From Priapulus caudatus (Eukaryota; Priapulida; Priapulimorpha; Priapulimorphida; Priapulidae): DNA of 38,163 bases. Positions 1 through 11,368 of this stretch are shown here, in pieces (positions within the stretch are counted from its first letter, which is position 1; every line of letters begins with the position of its first letter). The stretch spans positions 103,958 to 142,120 of the forward strand of contig NW_014577484.1 in assembly GCF_000485595.1 (NCBI RefSeq), written 5' to 3'. A program made the position numbers and the translations under genes. Under the pieces are notes generated by a model, which was given only the letters and a program-made list of their open reading frames with translations, was not told where the DNA came from and searched no databases.

Positions 1-2021
1 TCTCTATTTGCTGAATGCTAAGCAGAGAAGCCGCGTGTACCATTTTTCAAGTCTTTGGTATGACCCGGCCGCGAATTTTTGTTCCTACACGTTATATCCA
101 TTGGGCTCTTCTGATTGGCTGCTTTGATTTGACCACACCATAGATAGTGTTTGGGATACCATAGATAGTATATAAGCCGATTCGGTTTATAGTTAGTGTT
201 AGGGTTGGGGTTGGGTTTGGTTTTGGTTTACCGCGGTATGTAATGGCGTACATGTACGTACTGTGTGGTTATCGCCCCATGTTCGGAGATCCGTGGTACA
301 AAAGGCGCGCGGCAGCAGTAGTAGCAGCTAGAGGTTAAGAAATGCGCTGATCCAGGTCACTAGGGTTGCGCCGCGGGCGCAGGTGTGCGCTTAATACCTG
401 TCGACGAGTTACTGGGGCTGCTTGTGTCCGCGGGTGAGGGGTCAGATGACGTAACAAGGCATGTGCGTGGTTGGTAGCTGGACGCATTCTCTGCGGGTAA
501 TCTATCTGCGTGCTTACGAGCGCTCGCATCGTTATTACATGCGGAAGTTCCGATGAATGGATCGTCGTTGTTTATTTTTTCAATCAACGCGAATAAATGC
601 GCTATGATTAGGTTCGAACAATCTACGAACGTTGCAAAATTACGACGTGTGCGGTCGACGCGGGCGTTTATTTGTAAACGGATGTTTTATCACGGTCACT
701 TCCATCATGCATGTTTATCATGTTTTAGCATGGTGTGCCGTGCAAGATTACATAGATATAAACATTTTCCAAATAGGAAGATTTTTTCAGTAAGTAGTTC
801 GTCACACAGCCAAACAAAATAGGGGGTAGATTAATGTAGGATGTAATGTGTTAACCTTTGGTGGTCGATATGTGCATTATTATAAATAGCTTAATCGTGT
901 CAATTTGCCTAACTACTATAACCGTGTCAACTACTATAAACAAAGTTATAACATAATGAAGCGGAAAGTATATACGATAAAAAAGTTCAAATGTTTGTTT
1001 GTCGTCTGGATATTGCATTATAAAAGTTAAAAAGGTCATGAGCTTGTTTGACACGAGGTCATGTTCACGCTGTTGTTATTGTCAAAAGTTCACCATATAA
1101 TACGTTTATAATCATTTGAATATCAAGCAGCAATCTTGACGACCGCTCATATTTATTCAAATTCATTTTGTCCTTAATAATATCCTGCCGGTTTAATTTT
1201 AAGTAGCTTTAAAGTAAGTATTTGGGTAAACATTAAAAGAGTAGTGAGTGCGACATGCGAGAACATGGTATTACATAATATGCATATTATGCATTTATAC
1301 ATAATGAGGCTCTAAGCTATGGAAAGCTGTATATGCCCCATTTGACAACTGCTAACAGAGAAATAAGGCGAGCTATAGGTTAAATCATTACTTAAACATA
1401 AATTATAATAAAAGTGTAACAAATAAAGAAAATCTTAGATTTTGAGAGGCCCCCTTCAGACTGTGAAAGCCCTAAGCTGTAGTCTGTTTAGCTTATGCCC
1501 AAATTCGGCCCTGGCGCTGAGTTGGCGAATATCCCGCGTGCAAAATAACCGAGAGCAATCCTGCGCCGATGACAGGAGATGGGAAGCTCTTGCGATTATC
1601 ATTCCAGGTAATTTGCACTCGCTGCTGAATCACTAATAACGTCCCTGCGGCTAGAGTTTCATAGACAGGTGAGATATGTAGAGCATGTGTTACCTGGGTG
1701 AGATAGATATAGAAGGGCGAACCGTGAAACGAACTGTATCAATGTGAAGCGAGCGAAAAGTGGATGATACGTGAGAAATGTATAATACGAAAGTAGGTGA
1801 AGGCGAGCAGGGCATGCGCGAAGGATATTAAGCATGTAAGGGCGGTGCGCGAGACAGGCATGGGGGACTCTGGCCCAGGTGCGCATATAAAATAGGTGAG
1901 GCGAGACTGAGGTTGGATCATGGGACAGGTACAAGGTTTATGAAACCCGAGAGCACGATAAGATAACGTTGCGTAGATGCGAGCCATTGCGTGCCGGCGT
2001 GCTTCCGCGTGTACACGTATG
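1..2021. other. No gene recognised
   Basis: This is mixed-composition sequence. I see no exon with domain similarity, no RNA gene and no transposase. A degenerate TTAGGGTTGGGGTTGGG stretch (about 200-225) resembles telomere repeat but is too short and irregular to be one. Confidence 0.6.
1275..1290. repeat. 16-bp perfect palindrome
   Basis: ATAATATGCATATTAT reads the same on both strands. It stands alone in AT-rich sequence and has no evident function. Confidence 0.6.
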
Positions 2022-2357
2022 TGTGTGCTGTTGTGTGTGTGTGTGTTGTGTGGTGTGTGTGTGTGTGTGTGGGTGTGTGTGTGCGGTGTATGCTGTGGCG
2101 GTGCGTAAGTGTGCGTGCGTACATGTGTGTGCGTGCGTGTGACGTGGCGTGTATATCGTGAAGAAAGTGGCGATATCTGTCTACCACGTGGCTATGTTTT
2201 AGTTCCAAATTCATTTCCAATGTGATTAATTTCACGCACGCACACTCACACACACGCACGCACGCACGCACGCACGCACACGCACACTCACACACATGCA
2301 CGCACGCACGCACGACGCACACATACATCACACAACACACATACCACACACATGCGC

Positions 2358-2392
<35 letters not shown>

Positions 2393-2432
2393 CGCACCAA
2401 CACACCACACACACACACACACACACACCCCC
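2022..2432. repeat. TG tract followed by CA/CACG tract
   Basis: A TG-rich run (2022-2110) and a CA/CGCA-rich run (2231-2432) flank about 120 bp of ordinary sequence, so the region is one large imperfect inverted repeat. Open frames here are simple-sequence artefacts. Confidence 0.9.
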
Positions 2433-2483
2433 CACCCCCACAGTATACATATATTATTCAGATATATATGTACTAGCATCATT

Positions 2484-2521
2484 ATCAGGAATGAATAAAG
2501 AGACTATTATTCACTCCTGAT
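2484..2521. repeat. Foldback element, ATCAGGAGTGAAT family, copy 1
   Basis: ATCAGGAATGAATAA (2484-2498) and TTATTCACTCCTGAT (2507-2521) are complementary with one mismatch around an 8-nt loop. The same terminus recurs at 13032, 23108 and 37121. Confidence 0.65.
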
Positions 2522-3082
2522 TATATGTTGTATAGAGTACAACCATTCATGCACACATGAAAGTAGCAGAGATAATTGAAAGTATGAAATCACACTAGAC
2601 AGTAGTTTTTTTCTCAAAGACGCACATAATCCCATAGCTACACTAAATGGACTTTCAACACGATGTCTTAAAAAGACCTTCCCAGCTCTTACGTCACATC
2701 TGGGTATAACTGTCACTGTCATCTTACTCCTCCCTTTCAACACGGAAGCATCGCAATATTCTTTTCGGGTGCAAGCACCTCTACTCTACGTCTGAAGGAT
2801 AAGCTCTAAAGATATATAATTACTAACAGGTCATAGAGTCGAACTGCGAACCGGTCTCTCACTCGCGCATGCTGTCGCGTGTACTCGACTGCACGATTTT
2901 TCACACGTGGTGGCGGGCGGGTAACGAAGAAGAAAGCCGTTAAGAGACACAAGGTGGTCACGAGGGTCATAAGAAAACTGTCGCCGCGCGAGTGAGTAGA
3001 TTGTCGTCAGCGATGGTCGACGCTTGAATTCACAAGCAAAGGAAACAATGGTGTCATTCGAAAACGTTATAGTCACGCGTAT

Positions 3083-3104
3083 CTTCTCTCTCTCTCTCTC
3101 TCTT

Positions 3105-3149
<45 letters not shown>

Positions 3150-3200
3150 CTCTCTCTCGTCTCTCTCTTCTCTCGCGTGCTCGTCTCTCTCTTTCTCACT

Positions 3201-3245
<45 letters not shown>

Positions 3246-3326
3246 TCTCTCCTCTCTCTTTCTCACTCTCTTTTCTCTTTCTCTCTCTCTCTCTCTCACT
3301 ATATATATATATATATATATATAATA
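3083..3326. repeat. (CT)n then (TA)n microsatellite
   Basis: About 215 bp of CT/CTTT pyrimidine repeat is followed by a TA run (3299-3323). Confidence 0.95.
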
Positions 3327-3379
3327 TTATATATATACATATATCTGTGATGAAGCGCCAAGTAATGTGTTCGCGTAAC

Positions 3380-3980
3380 ACATGCACGCACGCACGCACG
3401 GCACTGCCGCAGCGCACGCACGCGCACGCACGCACGTCCACGCACGTACGCACACATGTATGCACCACACATACGGACATTCATAGTCCTTATATAATAT
3501 ATATATATATTTCGATATAACGGATTGCCGTCACACGGTCACACGCGTTTCAAAACACATTTGAGTAGACGGGTCAGAAAGCGAGATCGATAACGCCGTT
3601 GGCATACCGTTGAAATTCTAAATCATGAAATAACATAAAAGTTAGATGCCATACGGGCCAGCAGAAGCGCGAAAGATGGATGCGGCTGTGTGTGTGCGTG
3701 CGTGCTGCGTGCGTGCGGGGCCGTGCGTCGCGTTGCGTGCGGTGTCGTGCGCGAGCCGTGCGTGGTCGTTGGCTGTGCGCGCGGCGTGCGGTGCCGTGCG
3801 TGCCGCTCCGTGCGCTGCGTCGTGGTTGCGTGCTGCCTGTGTGCATGCGTGTGGGGGGTGTTCCGGTGCCGTGCCGTGTGTGTGTCTGTGGTGGTGTGTT
3901 GGTGGTGTGTGGTGTGCTGTGTGTGATGTGATCTGTATGCGCGGGCGCGCGTGTGTGTGCGTGTGGGTGGGAGGAAGGAG
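3380..3980. repeat. CACG-rich and GTGC-rich simple sequence
   Basis: CACGCACG runs at 3381-3450 are followed, after about 230 bp of mixed sequence, by a GTGCGTGC/TGTG-rich stretch (3685-3970). Open frames on both strands are low-complexity. Confidence 0.85.
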
Positions 3981-4445
3981 CAGAAATAAATAGGGAAGGT
4001 GAATCCTGGGCAAAAGGAGGACAAAGAGACTAACTGTACAGGTGTCTGTGCAGAAGAGATAAGAAGAGTTAGACTCGCTCCTATTCGTATAAAATACGTA
4101 CTCGTCTTCTCTACACGGGAAAGAGAATTAAACAGATTGTCGCACACCAATAGTAAAATTTGCATCGAGCATCCCCCCCCCTCCCCCAGCATTGATCCCT
4201 CTAACTATTTTGGTACACGCCTCGCGCACCGCGGTAGTTTATTTCCAATAAGTAGCTTCTTTCTAGCAATTTCGTTCTTGCATAAGTAGTTCTCGCAGTG
4301 TGTCTTAATTGGCTTGCCCCGGGGTTCAGTGATGTGTTTCTTGGCTAATGGACGCACATCACTGTTTACAAGTTAGCGTCACGTTTGAACAATGACGATG
4401 ACACGTAAGGAGAGAGGTTCCTATTCGTTCATGAAGGGCCGCGTA

Positions 4446-4650
4446 GTTCATAGCTCCGAAGTTCATTGATGTGTGGTTCATATCTGTGTGGTTCATAGCT
4501 GTGTAGTTCATAGCTGTTTGGTTCATAGCGTTGTAGTTCATAGCTGTTTGGCTCATAGCGTTGTAGTTCATAGCTGTGTAGTTCATAGCTGCTTGGTTCA
4601 TAGCTGTGTAGTTCATAGCTGCTTGGTTCATAACTTGGCGGTTCATCGCT
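4446..4650. repeat. 15-bp minisatellite (GTTCATAGCTGTGTA)
   Basis: Roughly 13 imperfect copies of a 15-bp unit lie in a row, with variants such as GTTCATAGCTGTTTG and GTTCATAGCGTTGTA. Because 15 is a multiple of three and the unit lacks stops, both strands stay open. The minus strand (4359-4646) would give a pentapeptide repeat of the MNYTA/MNQTA type, the plus strand VHSCV. No splice sites, domain or other coding evidence supports a gene. Confidence 0.85.
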
Positions 4651-4659
4651 GTTGTTCAG

Positions 4660-7600
4660 AACAGCGCGGTATATAATAGTATACCGAGTCCGTGAACGCT
4701 CGTCAGAAATCTCTCAGGATCAGGGGCGAACAGATGGGTTGCCCCCTCCTTGCACACGTACGTCCTCTTTGTTTCTCCGCTTCTCCATCAACGCTCTCAT
4801 CCGAACAAGGATGTGGCTGTGCGCAAAGAAACGCGTGCTTACGGCTGCCTCGGCTCTGTCAATCAGTTCCGCCTAAATATATCGCGCTTGTATTTTTCAT
4901 GAAAGCCGCCTTTTGTCCGTCGTTGACGTTGTCTTCGTGACTATGCGTTCAGGTTAAAACGTTAATTAAGTAGCGGCTGTCGGTGTCACTTGCGTTGGTA
5001 GATCACAACTACAAGCAAACCGTCTGTACCCGGGGCCCTGTGCGCGCGTTTGACAGGCTACACGATTGGTGGTATGTATGCGATATAATATACGCTACTA
5101 ATACATGAGGCCAAGTGTGAACGTGGAGAATTGTGCATCAAAACTGTTATATATCTGCACAGCGTATTAGAAGAAAAGCACAACTAACCTCTACACGCAT
5201 CGTGATCATGATTTTTATTTCCGTTACACCCACTAATCGTGAAATGAGAAATAAACTTAAAAAGCAAAAAATCTTTTCTTAAAACTCGTCTGCCGAATAA
5301 CTTAACTCTGGCGTCTGTCATTGACTGGTCCTACGCGGCCTGAGCTGTTCATTCTGAAGGTGTAGCCGCGCAAATTCGCCAGGCTAGCTTTCCAGCTAAG
5401 AATCACAGCTAAGAAAATGTTCTGTGTGATCGGTCGTCTTCCTCAAGTGATAATTATAATATATATTTATATATAAGGATCAATTATAATAACCAGTCAA
5501 CGTTAGCAATGAATGTGTCTGAAGAGCAGATACCAAAAGCTTGCATATAAACAGGTTGTTGTGGTCGCTTAGCAAATTATCAATTGCACTCTTACTTACC
5601 ACCGCCACGCCGCGACATTTGAAAGCGATTACAGCAGGTTTTGATGCCTGAAGTCATGTTTCTGCATCCATTGACGACGCAACTGACAGAATGCTAGTAG
5701 GAAGCGAATGTGTTGATGAGATAAAGTTCATACCGGTGTCATTTCGAGTAAAAGTTTTATTTTCAATTCCCCCCCCCCATTAAAATGAAATGAAAATAAT
5801 CCGGATATGATGATGTAATCGCCTGCGGATGTTGCTAGACAACAATCTGATTACGGCGTTGACTGTTCAGCTACAATGAAAGCAACATTCGATTTTCACT
5901 ACAAAGTAGGCATCCATCACATTTGACAACCGTTGACCATTCTCTATAGCAACGTCCACAACGACACCCAACGCTGATGATTACGTACAAGTGAGCTGAC
6001 CACGAATCTAAATATCAGCCCCCAGCCTTCCCTTAAGCTAGCAGCGCACTTCACCATTTTCGTTGCTCGTACAGGCAATTTTCGTGGTCGGCAATTTTTG
6101 TGGCTGTTGCCGCGTCACAGCACACTTCACCACAAGTTGCCACCACGAGCAATTTTCGTGGTGAGAAATCAAACCGGTTTGATTCTCGGCAACTCGTGGT
6201 CACCACTAAATTTTGGTGGTGAGTGGTCGTTGCCGGCCCGCGCAGTTGCTGCCCGCTTTAGGACCTCCCCCCTCCAACCGTAAAATTTCGAACAGAAGAC
6301 GTAACAAACGCCTAGGGGACACTGCAGCGTGGTATACATCACTCTATGATAAACTTCCCCCTTTCACATTACCCGCGGTCATTAAAGGTCAAGCCCTGTT
6401 ATGCACATGTGCAAATGCGCCATGCGCTCTGCTAGACATGCCAATGCGCATGCGTGATGTAGAGGGCGTACGTTGGTTATAGGGGGATGTATCCCATGCT
6501 ACATAAGCGTTGATTCGCGGTCGTATACGTGTTGAACAACAGTAGAGGGCGTCCATAGGCTGCAGGCCTGAATAAGCATCGAACAGAAATTAATTAAAAA
6601 TACTCACACTGTTACTACACTTACAAAACATACACTTTATTCATGTTAAATAACTACAGATTTATGCTCTATGCTCCGCTCGAAACTTTTGCCAGCTCTA
6701 TGATGCGAATTTCTGCAAAGTTGTCTGAACACATTTCATACACAAAAAACACCATCCGGTGACTGTGGCTACGCCACCTGACGGAATGTCACGAATACAC
6801 AACAATAATAATTTTACTTCTAATGCTTTATCGACGTCCACGAGGCATCCACCTTGCGTGCATAATGCTAATTATTGCACTCTAGTGCCGAATTTCGGCG
6901 AAAAAAAATGCCAAAAAAGGCCGTTTCTAGAGACGAAATAGTGCATCGGTGAACAATCGCGGAAGCTTACTGTTATACGCCTCCTATAGCTGGTGTCTCT
7001 TTCTCCCTCCTTGCAAAGAGACCCGCATGACTGTCTTTTCAGTAAGAGTTTCACAAAACGATTTCGGGCATTGTTACATACAGGCGTTCTACGGCGCGGT
7101 ACGATCGAATAAATTATAACACGAGTCAAAAATCAGCTACGCCAAAGAAATGAAGATTTTTCTATTGCGAAACAAAGTGAACTCGAGAGTGCTGTACCGG
7201 AAAGTTGGCTACGAATCGTCTGTGTGTGTACGTGGTGCATACCATCAGTAGGAGCCGCGGTGGGAGGTGAAATATGGGTGTTATACGATGAAGGATATGG
7301 GTCACTGGAGATGAAATGACTTGCAAACAAGAATGTCAAGCGTTGAATTTGTGAAATGCAAAAAAATGGAATGACTGAACCATTATTAAAAGCGATATAG
7401 TCTCTTGGTAACGATGTAGGGCAGGTCAAATAGGTCGTGGTGGTAATTCAAATTATGAATTGGCGATTTAGCTGAACTATAACGCAGTATAATTGCTCTA
7501 ACATTAAACTGGGACGAGATAGTCTGTCTGCGCTGACAATTTTAAAACTCGATCAACATTAATAGTAATAGATGCTCATAAATTTGTCCTCACTACTTAT

Positions 7601-8140
7601 ATATCATATATAATTATTAAGTTTATATCAATTAATTAATTTATTATATTACTATATGTAATATATATTATATATATATACGTAGTGCGGCAAAATTGAT
7701 ACAACAGGCATGACATAGTAGGCGCAATACACAAAACATATACGCGTATTTTTACAGTACACTACACTTCCTTATAGACCTGGCGAACGCTGTAAAACGT
7801 TGCAGTTATAACACAATAGCGGCCTCTTTGTAGGGGTTACGTTAACAATCTTACCGCATCATTGGGTACGCGTAAGAGCTGCAATGCGGCTGTGACCAAG
7901 CCATAAAATCCACAATTTTTGATCTTACGTACATACGAGGTCTTGCCATATCTTTGTGTCAAACATTGAGACACGTGTATTCTACTGCTACTATTACAAC
8001 CACTGCGTTATTACCTGGTTAACTATAACTACCTATCTATCTAACTAACTGATCATGAGTAATCGGAGATCAGCGATTGTTCAGTTACTGGTACTGACGG
8101 GGTATTGTTATAGAACATAACGAAAAGTGTTCTAATAAAA
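4660..8140. other. No gene recognised apart from the repeat at 6044
   Basis: AT-rich to mixed sequence without recognisable exons. AT-rich patches lie at 5455-5490 and 7595-7680. The signal-peptide exon of the receptor could lie here or further upstream, but none can be identified. Confidence 0.6.
6044..6245. repeat. Repeated and inverted GCAATTTTCGTGGT-type element
   Basis: A roughly 75-bp unit is present twice: CACTTCACCA at 6047 and 6123, and GCAATTTTCGTGGT at 6075-6088 and 6149-6162. The second copy contains the inverted pair ACCACGA/TCGTGGT (6142-6162) and is followed by the 16-bp palindrome ATCAAACCGGTTTGAT (6168-6183). A further CACCACTAAATTTTGGTGGTG lies close after it. This looks like a decayed DNA-transposon or MITE-type repeat; no transposase is seen. 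Confidence 0.5.
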
Positions 8141-8141
8141 C

Positions 8142-8186
<45 letters not shown>

Positions 8187-8216
8187 ATATATATATATAT
8201 TATAGATATATATACG
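8141..8216. repeat. (AT)n microsatellite
   Basis: An interrupted AT dinucleotide run of about 75 bp. Confidence 0.9.
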
Positions 8217-8630
8217 CGAATTTATGGCTCCATATTCGGTGCAGACAGTGTGCGTTTTATCGTGCGAACTCAGATCTGTTGATGTAACCCGTCAGCCGCT
8301 CAGTTCGCCTATAAAACTACATTGTTCTCGGATGAGTCGCTCGGTACGCCTATATGGCCCTCTCTCTGTAGCATCCTGGTCACAAATTCACGCTCACATG
8401 CCGCAGACAAACTCACGTCTCTGTGCGGGAATCGTCGACTGCTGTCGTGTCCACAGCGAGTTTGACTGTATGTCTATATACCGAACGATTCATACCTCTG
8501 CACACACTGAATAAACATGCGCGAGCGCGCCTAAACGGTAAAGGATTGCTGAACTAGATTTGTATAAATGTAAGAAAGATGGCGCATGATTCGTGTTTTA
8601 GTATTGCACGGTATATTTTTAATATAGGCA

Positions 8631-8631
<1 letters not shown>

Positions 8632-8708
<77 letters not shown>

Positions 8709-8918
8709 TGTTGTGTGTGTGTGTGTGTGTGTGGTGTGTGTGTGTGTGCGCGCGCGCGCGTGCGTGTGTGTTTTGTTTGTATGTAGTATGTTGTATGTAT
8801 GTATGTATGTATGTATGTATGTATGTATGTATGTATGTATGTATTGTATGTATGTAGTGTATGTATGTATGTAATGTATGTATGTATGTATGTATGTATG
8901 TATGTATGTATGTATGTA

Positions 8919-8967
<49 letters not shown>

Positions 8968-9035
8968 TGTGTGTGTTGTATGTATGTATGTATGTATGTA
9001 TGTATGTATGTATGTGCGTGCGTGCGTCGTGCTGC

Positions 9036-9086
<51 letters not shown>

Positions 9087-9182
9087 TGTGTGTGTGTGAG
9101 TGTGGTGTGTGGTGTGTGTGTGTGGTGTTGTGTGTATGCGCGCGCGCGCGCGCGTGTGCCTGTGCGTGTGTGCGTGCGTGTG
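8632..9182. repeat. Compound (TG)n/(TATG)n microsatellite
   Basis: About 550 bp of TG, TATG and GCGC repeat in alternating blocks: TG 8636-8770, TATG 8785-8920, TG 8921-8976, TATG 8977-9014, TG 9030-9180. All long open frames here are repeat artefacts. Confidence 0.97.
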
Positions 9183-9189
9183 TTAGTAG

Positions 9190-9985
9190 CTATCAAGTGT
9201 TCTGCATTCTTCATAATATCATCAGCAGCAATATTATGGAATGCTTTATTATCTTTATATTAACCTCAGTAGCCCAATACTCCTAAAAGAAGAAAAACTA
9301 GTAAAAATGAAGGAGTCGATCTCTGCATATATGACTATACACCCAGAAAGAATGAAACCTGCATGCACACCAGCATAGAGAACACCTATGGGAAATCCTT
9401 TCTGCCTCTCAAATGAAACGCCGCAGCACGAGATTCTATTCGCATCGAATTTTCAAGGACAACGATTCTAGCTTTTCAAGCTCACGATAAACTCGTTGTA
9501 TTTACTCTATAAGCTTTTAAGGCGAGATCGACGTTTGCTTTTGGCTCTCCATTGTCACGAGCAAATATTCTCACTCGAGTCGTCGGGGTTCGTGCGCCAA
9601 TCGGCCTAGATACTCTGATTCTACCCCTCTATGGATGCAATATGGGTCACCGTAGCAGAAGGATTACAGACAGCCCACTAAGCCCACTAACATTCACGGA
9701 CGAAGAAAGAATACGGAAGACATAGCAGCGTCACGTTGTGGGAAGTCCCAGCGGGTGTATGGGGGCGGGCGCACGAGTTGTGTGAATGAAAGAAGCATTT
9801 ATGCATTTCGGTAAAACCAGACGATGATCGTATAGCGAATACGCGCATCTATACTATAAACCGAGTGACTCTGTGTGGGAATCGTACTTATTGTGCATGA
9901 TCTACATACATACATACATAAACGTACATTAACGTATATTCGTGCACGAAACCTCATGCGCGCGCCTGCTTATGTATACTGCCCG
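9190..9985. other. No gene recognised
   Basis: Unique sequence between the TG/TATG block and the foldback at 9988, with no exon, repeat or regulatory site I can support. Confidence 0.6.
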
Positions 9986-9987
9986 TA

Positions 9988-10129
9988 GCAGTGGTGTCAT
10001 AATTATAGACAGAGTCAAGGTATTATTAGCCCTTGACATAGTCTATAATACAGTATATATCATAACACTGCTGCGTCATAACATAGACATATATAGTCTA
10101 TAATATAGTCGATATTATGACACTCCTGC
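9988..10129. mobile_element. Foldback (MITE-like) element
   Basis: The outer arms are GCAGTGGTGTCATAAT (9988-10003) and ATTATGACACTCCTGC (10114-10129), complementary with two mismatches in 16. Inside is a second pair, 10003-10020 against 10031-10048 (TTATAGAC...GTCAAGG and its complement, two mismatches in 18). Size, nested arms and AT-rich centre suggest a miniature inverted-repeat element. No transposase and no clear target-site duplication were seen. It ends about 180 bp upstream of the CCP 1 exon. Confidence 0.55.
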
Positions 10130-10307
10130 CCATAGTACATTGTCGCCTCAGATTTTGGCCGTCTTCGTCGCAGGAAATCGAGCCACGTTTTTTGGCGCAC
10201 AACGGCCAATATCAAGAGCTAATACATTGTATTATTCGCTCTTGCCAGTATCTCATAAACTCTGCGGTCACGTTCTAAGGCCCTGTTCAATTCTGGTTGT
10301 TTTTCAG

Positions 10308-10481
10308 TACGATGTAACAACCCAGAGGTGCCCGCCAATGGCATGGTAGAGTTCTCTAGCACAACATTCGATCCCGGAACAGAAGCAAAGTATGCGTGCG
10401 AAAAAGGATTTGACCTCCTTGGGATGGAAGCGCGACTTTGCCAAGCTGATGGTACCTGGTCAAACATGTCACCGCTATGTG
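10308..10481 (+). CDS. fw: Exon: CCP/sushi domain 1
   Basis: This exon encodes one complete sushi module, residues 1-57. Cysteines stand at 2, 30, 44 and 57 and the signature tryptophan at 50, in the order C...C...C...W...C expected for two disulfides. The acceptor is a clear TTTTCAG ending at 10307 and the donor is G|GTACGT. Both flanking introns are phase 1, the usual symmetric arrangement for CCP exons. It is the most 5' exon I can recognise, and it cannot be the first coding exon because it enters in phase 1 and has no start or signal peptide. Upstream sequence in the same frame does not continue a domain. Confidence 0.88.
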
Positions 10482-11327
10482 GTACGTTCTGGTCACGAGT
10501 TCACTGTGTGATTTCGCTCTTGGACGGGAAATCATAAATTCATCGCCTGTTCTGTACACGCGTTTCATCATACTATTTTAAAACGAACGGGCTATCCTGC
10601 CCATTAGGGTGATAGATAAATGAACACAAGCATAAAGAAACGAACTCACCATTCGTATTCAGTATCGTCTCCGCTACGTACTATGCAATAATATTAGGAG
10701 TAACATAACAGATACGTTATTATATTACTCCGCATATGTTATTGATGTATCGATTTATTGATTGCTTAATTGATTGGTTAATTGGTTATTGGTTGAATAA
10801 TTGTTTAATTGATTGATTGATTAATTAGTTGATTGGTGAATTAATTGCTTGATTGATTGATTGATCGATCGATCGATTCTAAAACATGTTACCAATTGTC
10901 TGACATTATTGTCGAATACCTATCACCTACACATCTCACTCTAAAAACGACGCAGCGCTGGAAGTGGGAAATGGAAAGCCAGCCATCCAGTCATCCACCA
11001 GCGACGGTAGAGGCGCGGCCTTAGCCAACGACGGCAGAAGAGAGCAGACGTTCAATAAAGGCTCGTGTTCGACGACCGACTGGCAGAACGCCCCCTGGTG
11101 GTCCGTCAATCTACTAATGAGCGTAGAAGTCACTGCCATCCGGATACTTAACGTAGCCGAGAACTGCTGTGGTAAGGGTGCCGTCATTTATCGTATATAT
11201 CCACGTATTTACATTAAATAGTGAGCGATGTTTAATTAAACTGCACCCACTCCCTCTTATGATTACGTACTCTTATGATTGTTGGTTTTATGCGAGGAAA
11301 TAAGGAAGGCCGTCCTCTCTGAGATGC

Positions 11328-11368
<41 letters not shown>

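Noticed and set aside
200-225. Telomere-like TTAGGG/TTGGGG words, also near 22209-22240
   Set aside because: Too short and irregular for telomeric or interstitial telomere arrays.
4802-4876. Signal-peptide-like MWLCAKK...LTAASALS frame
   Set aside because: It ends at a stop after about 24 codons without a phase-1 donor leading to the CCP 1 exon, so it cannot be the receptor's first exon as read.
8531-9286. Several long open frames on both strands
   Set aside because: They are translations of TG and TATG repeats (Cys-Val, Thr-His, Tyr-Met-Cys runs) and have no coding value.
10140-10349. 69-codon frame over the start of the CCP 1 exon
   Set aside because: It uses a different frame from the sushi module and crosses the clear acceptor at 10307.
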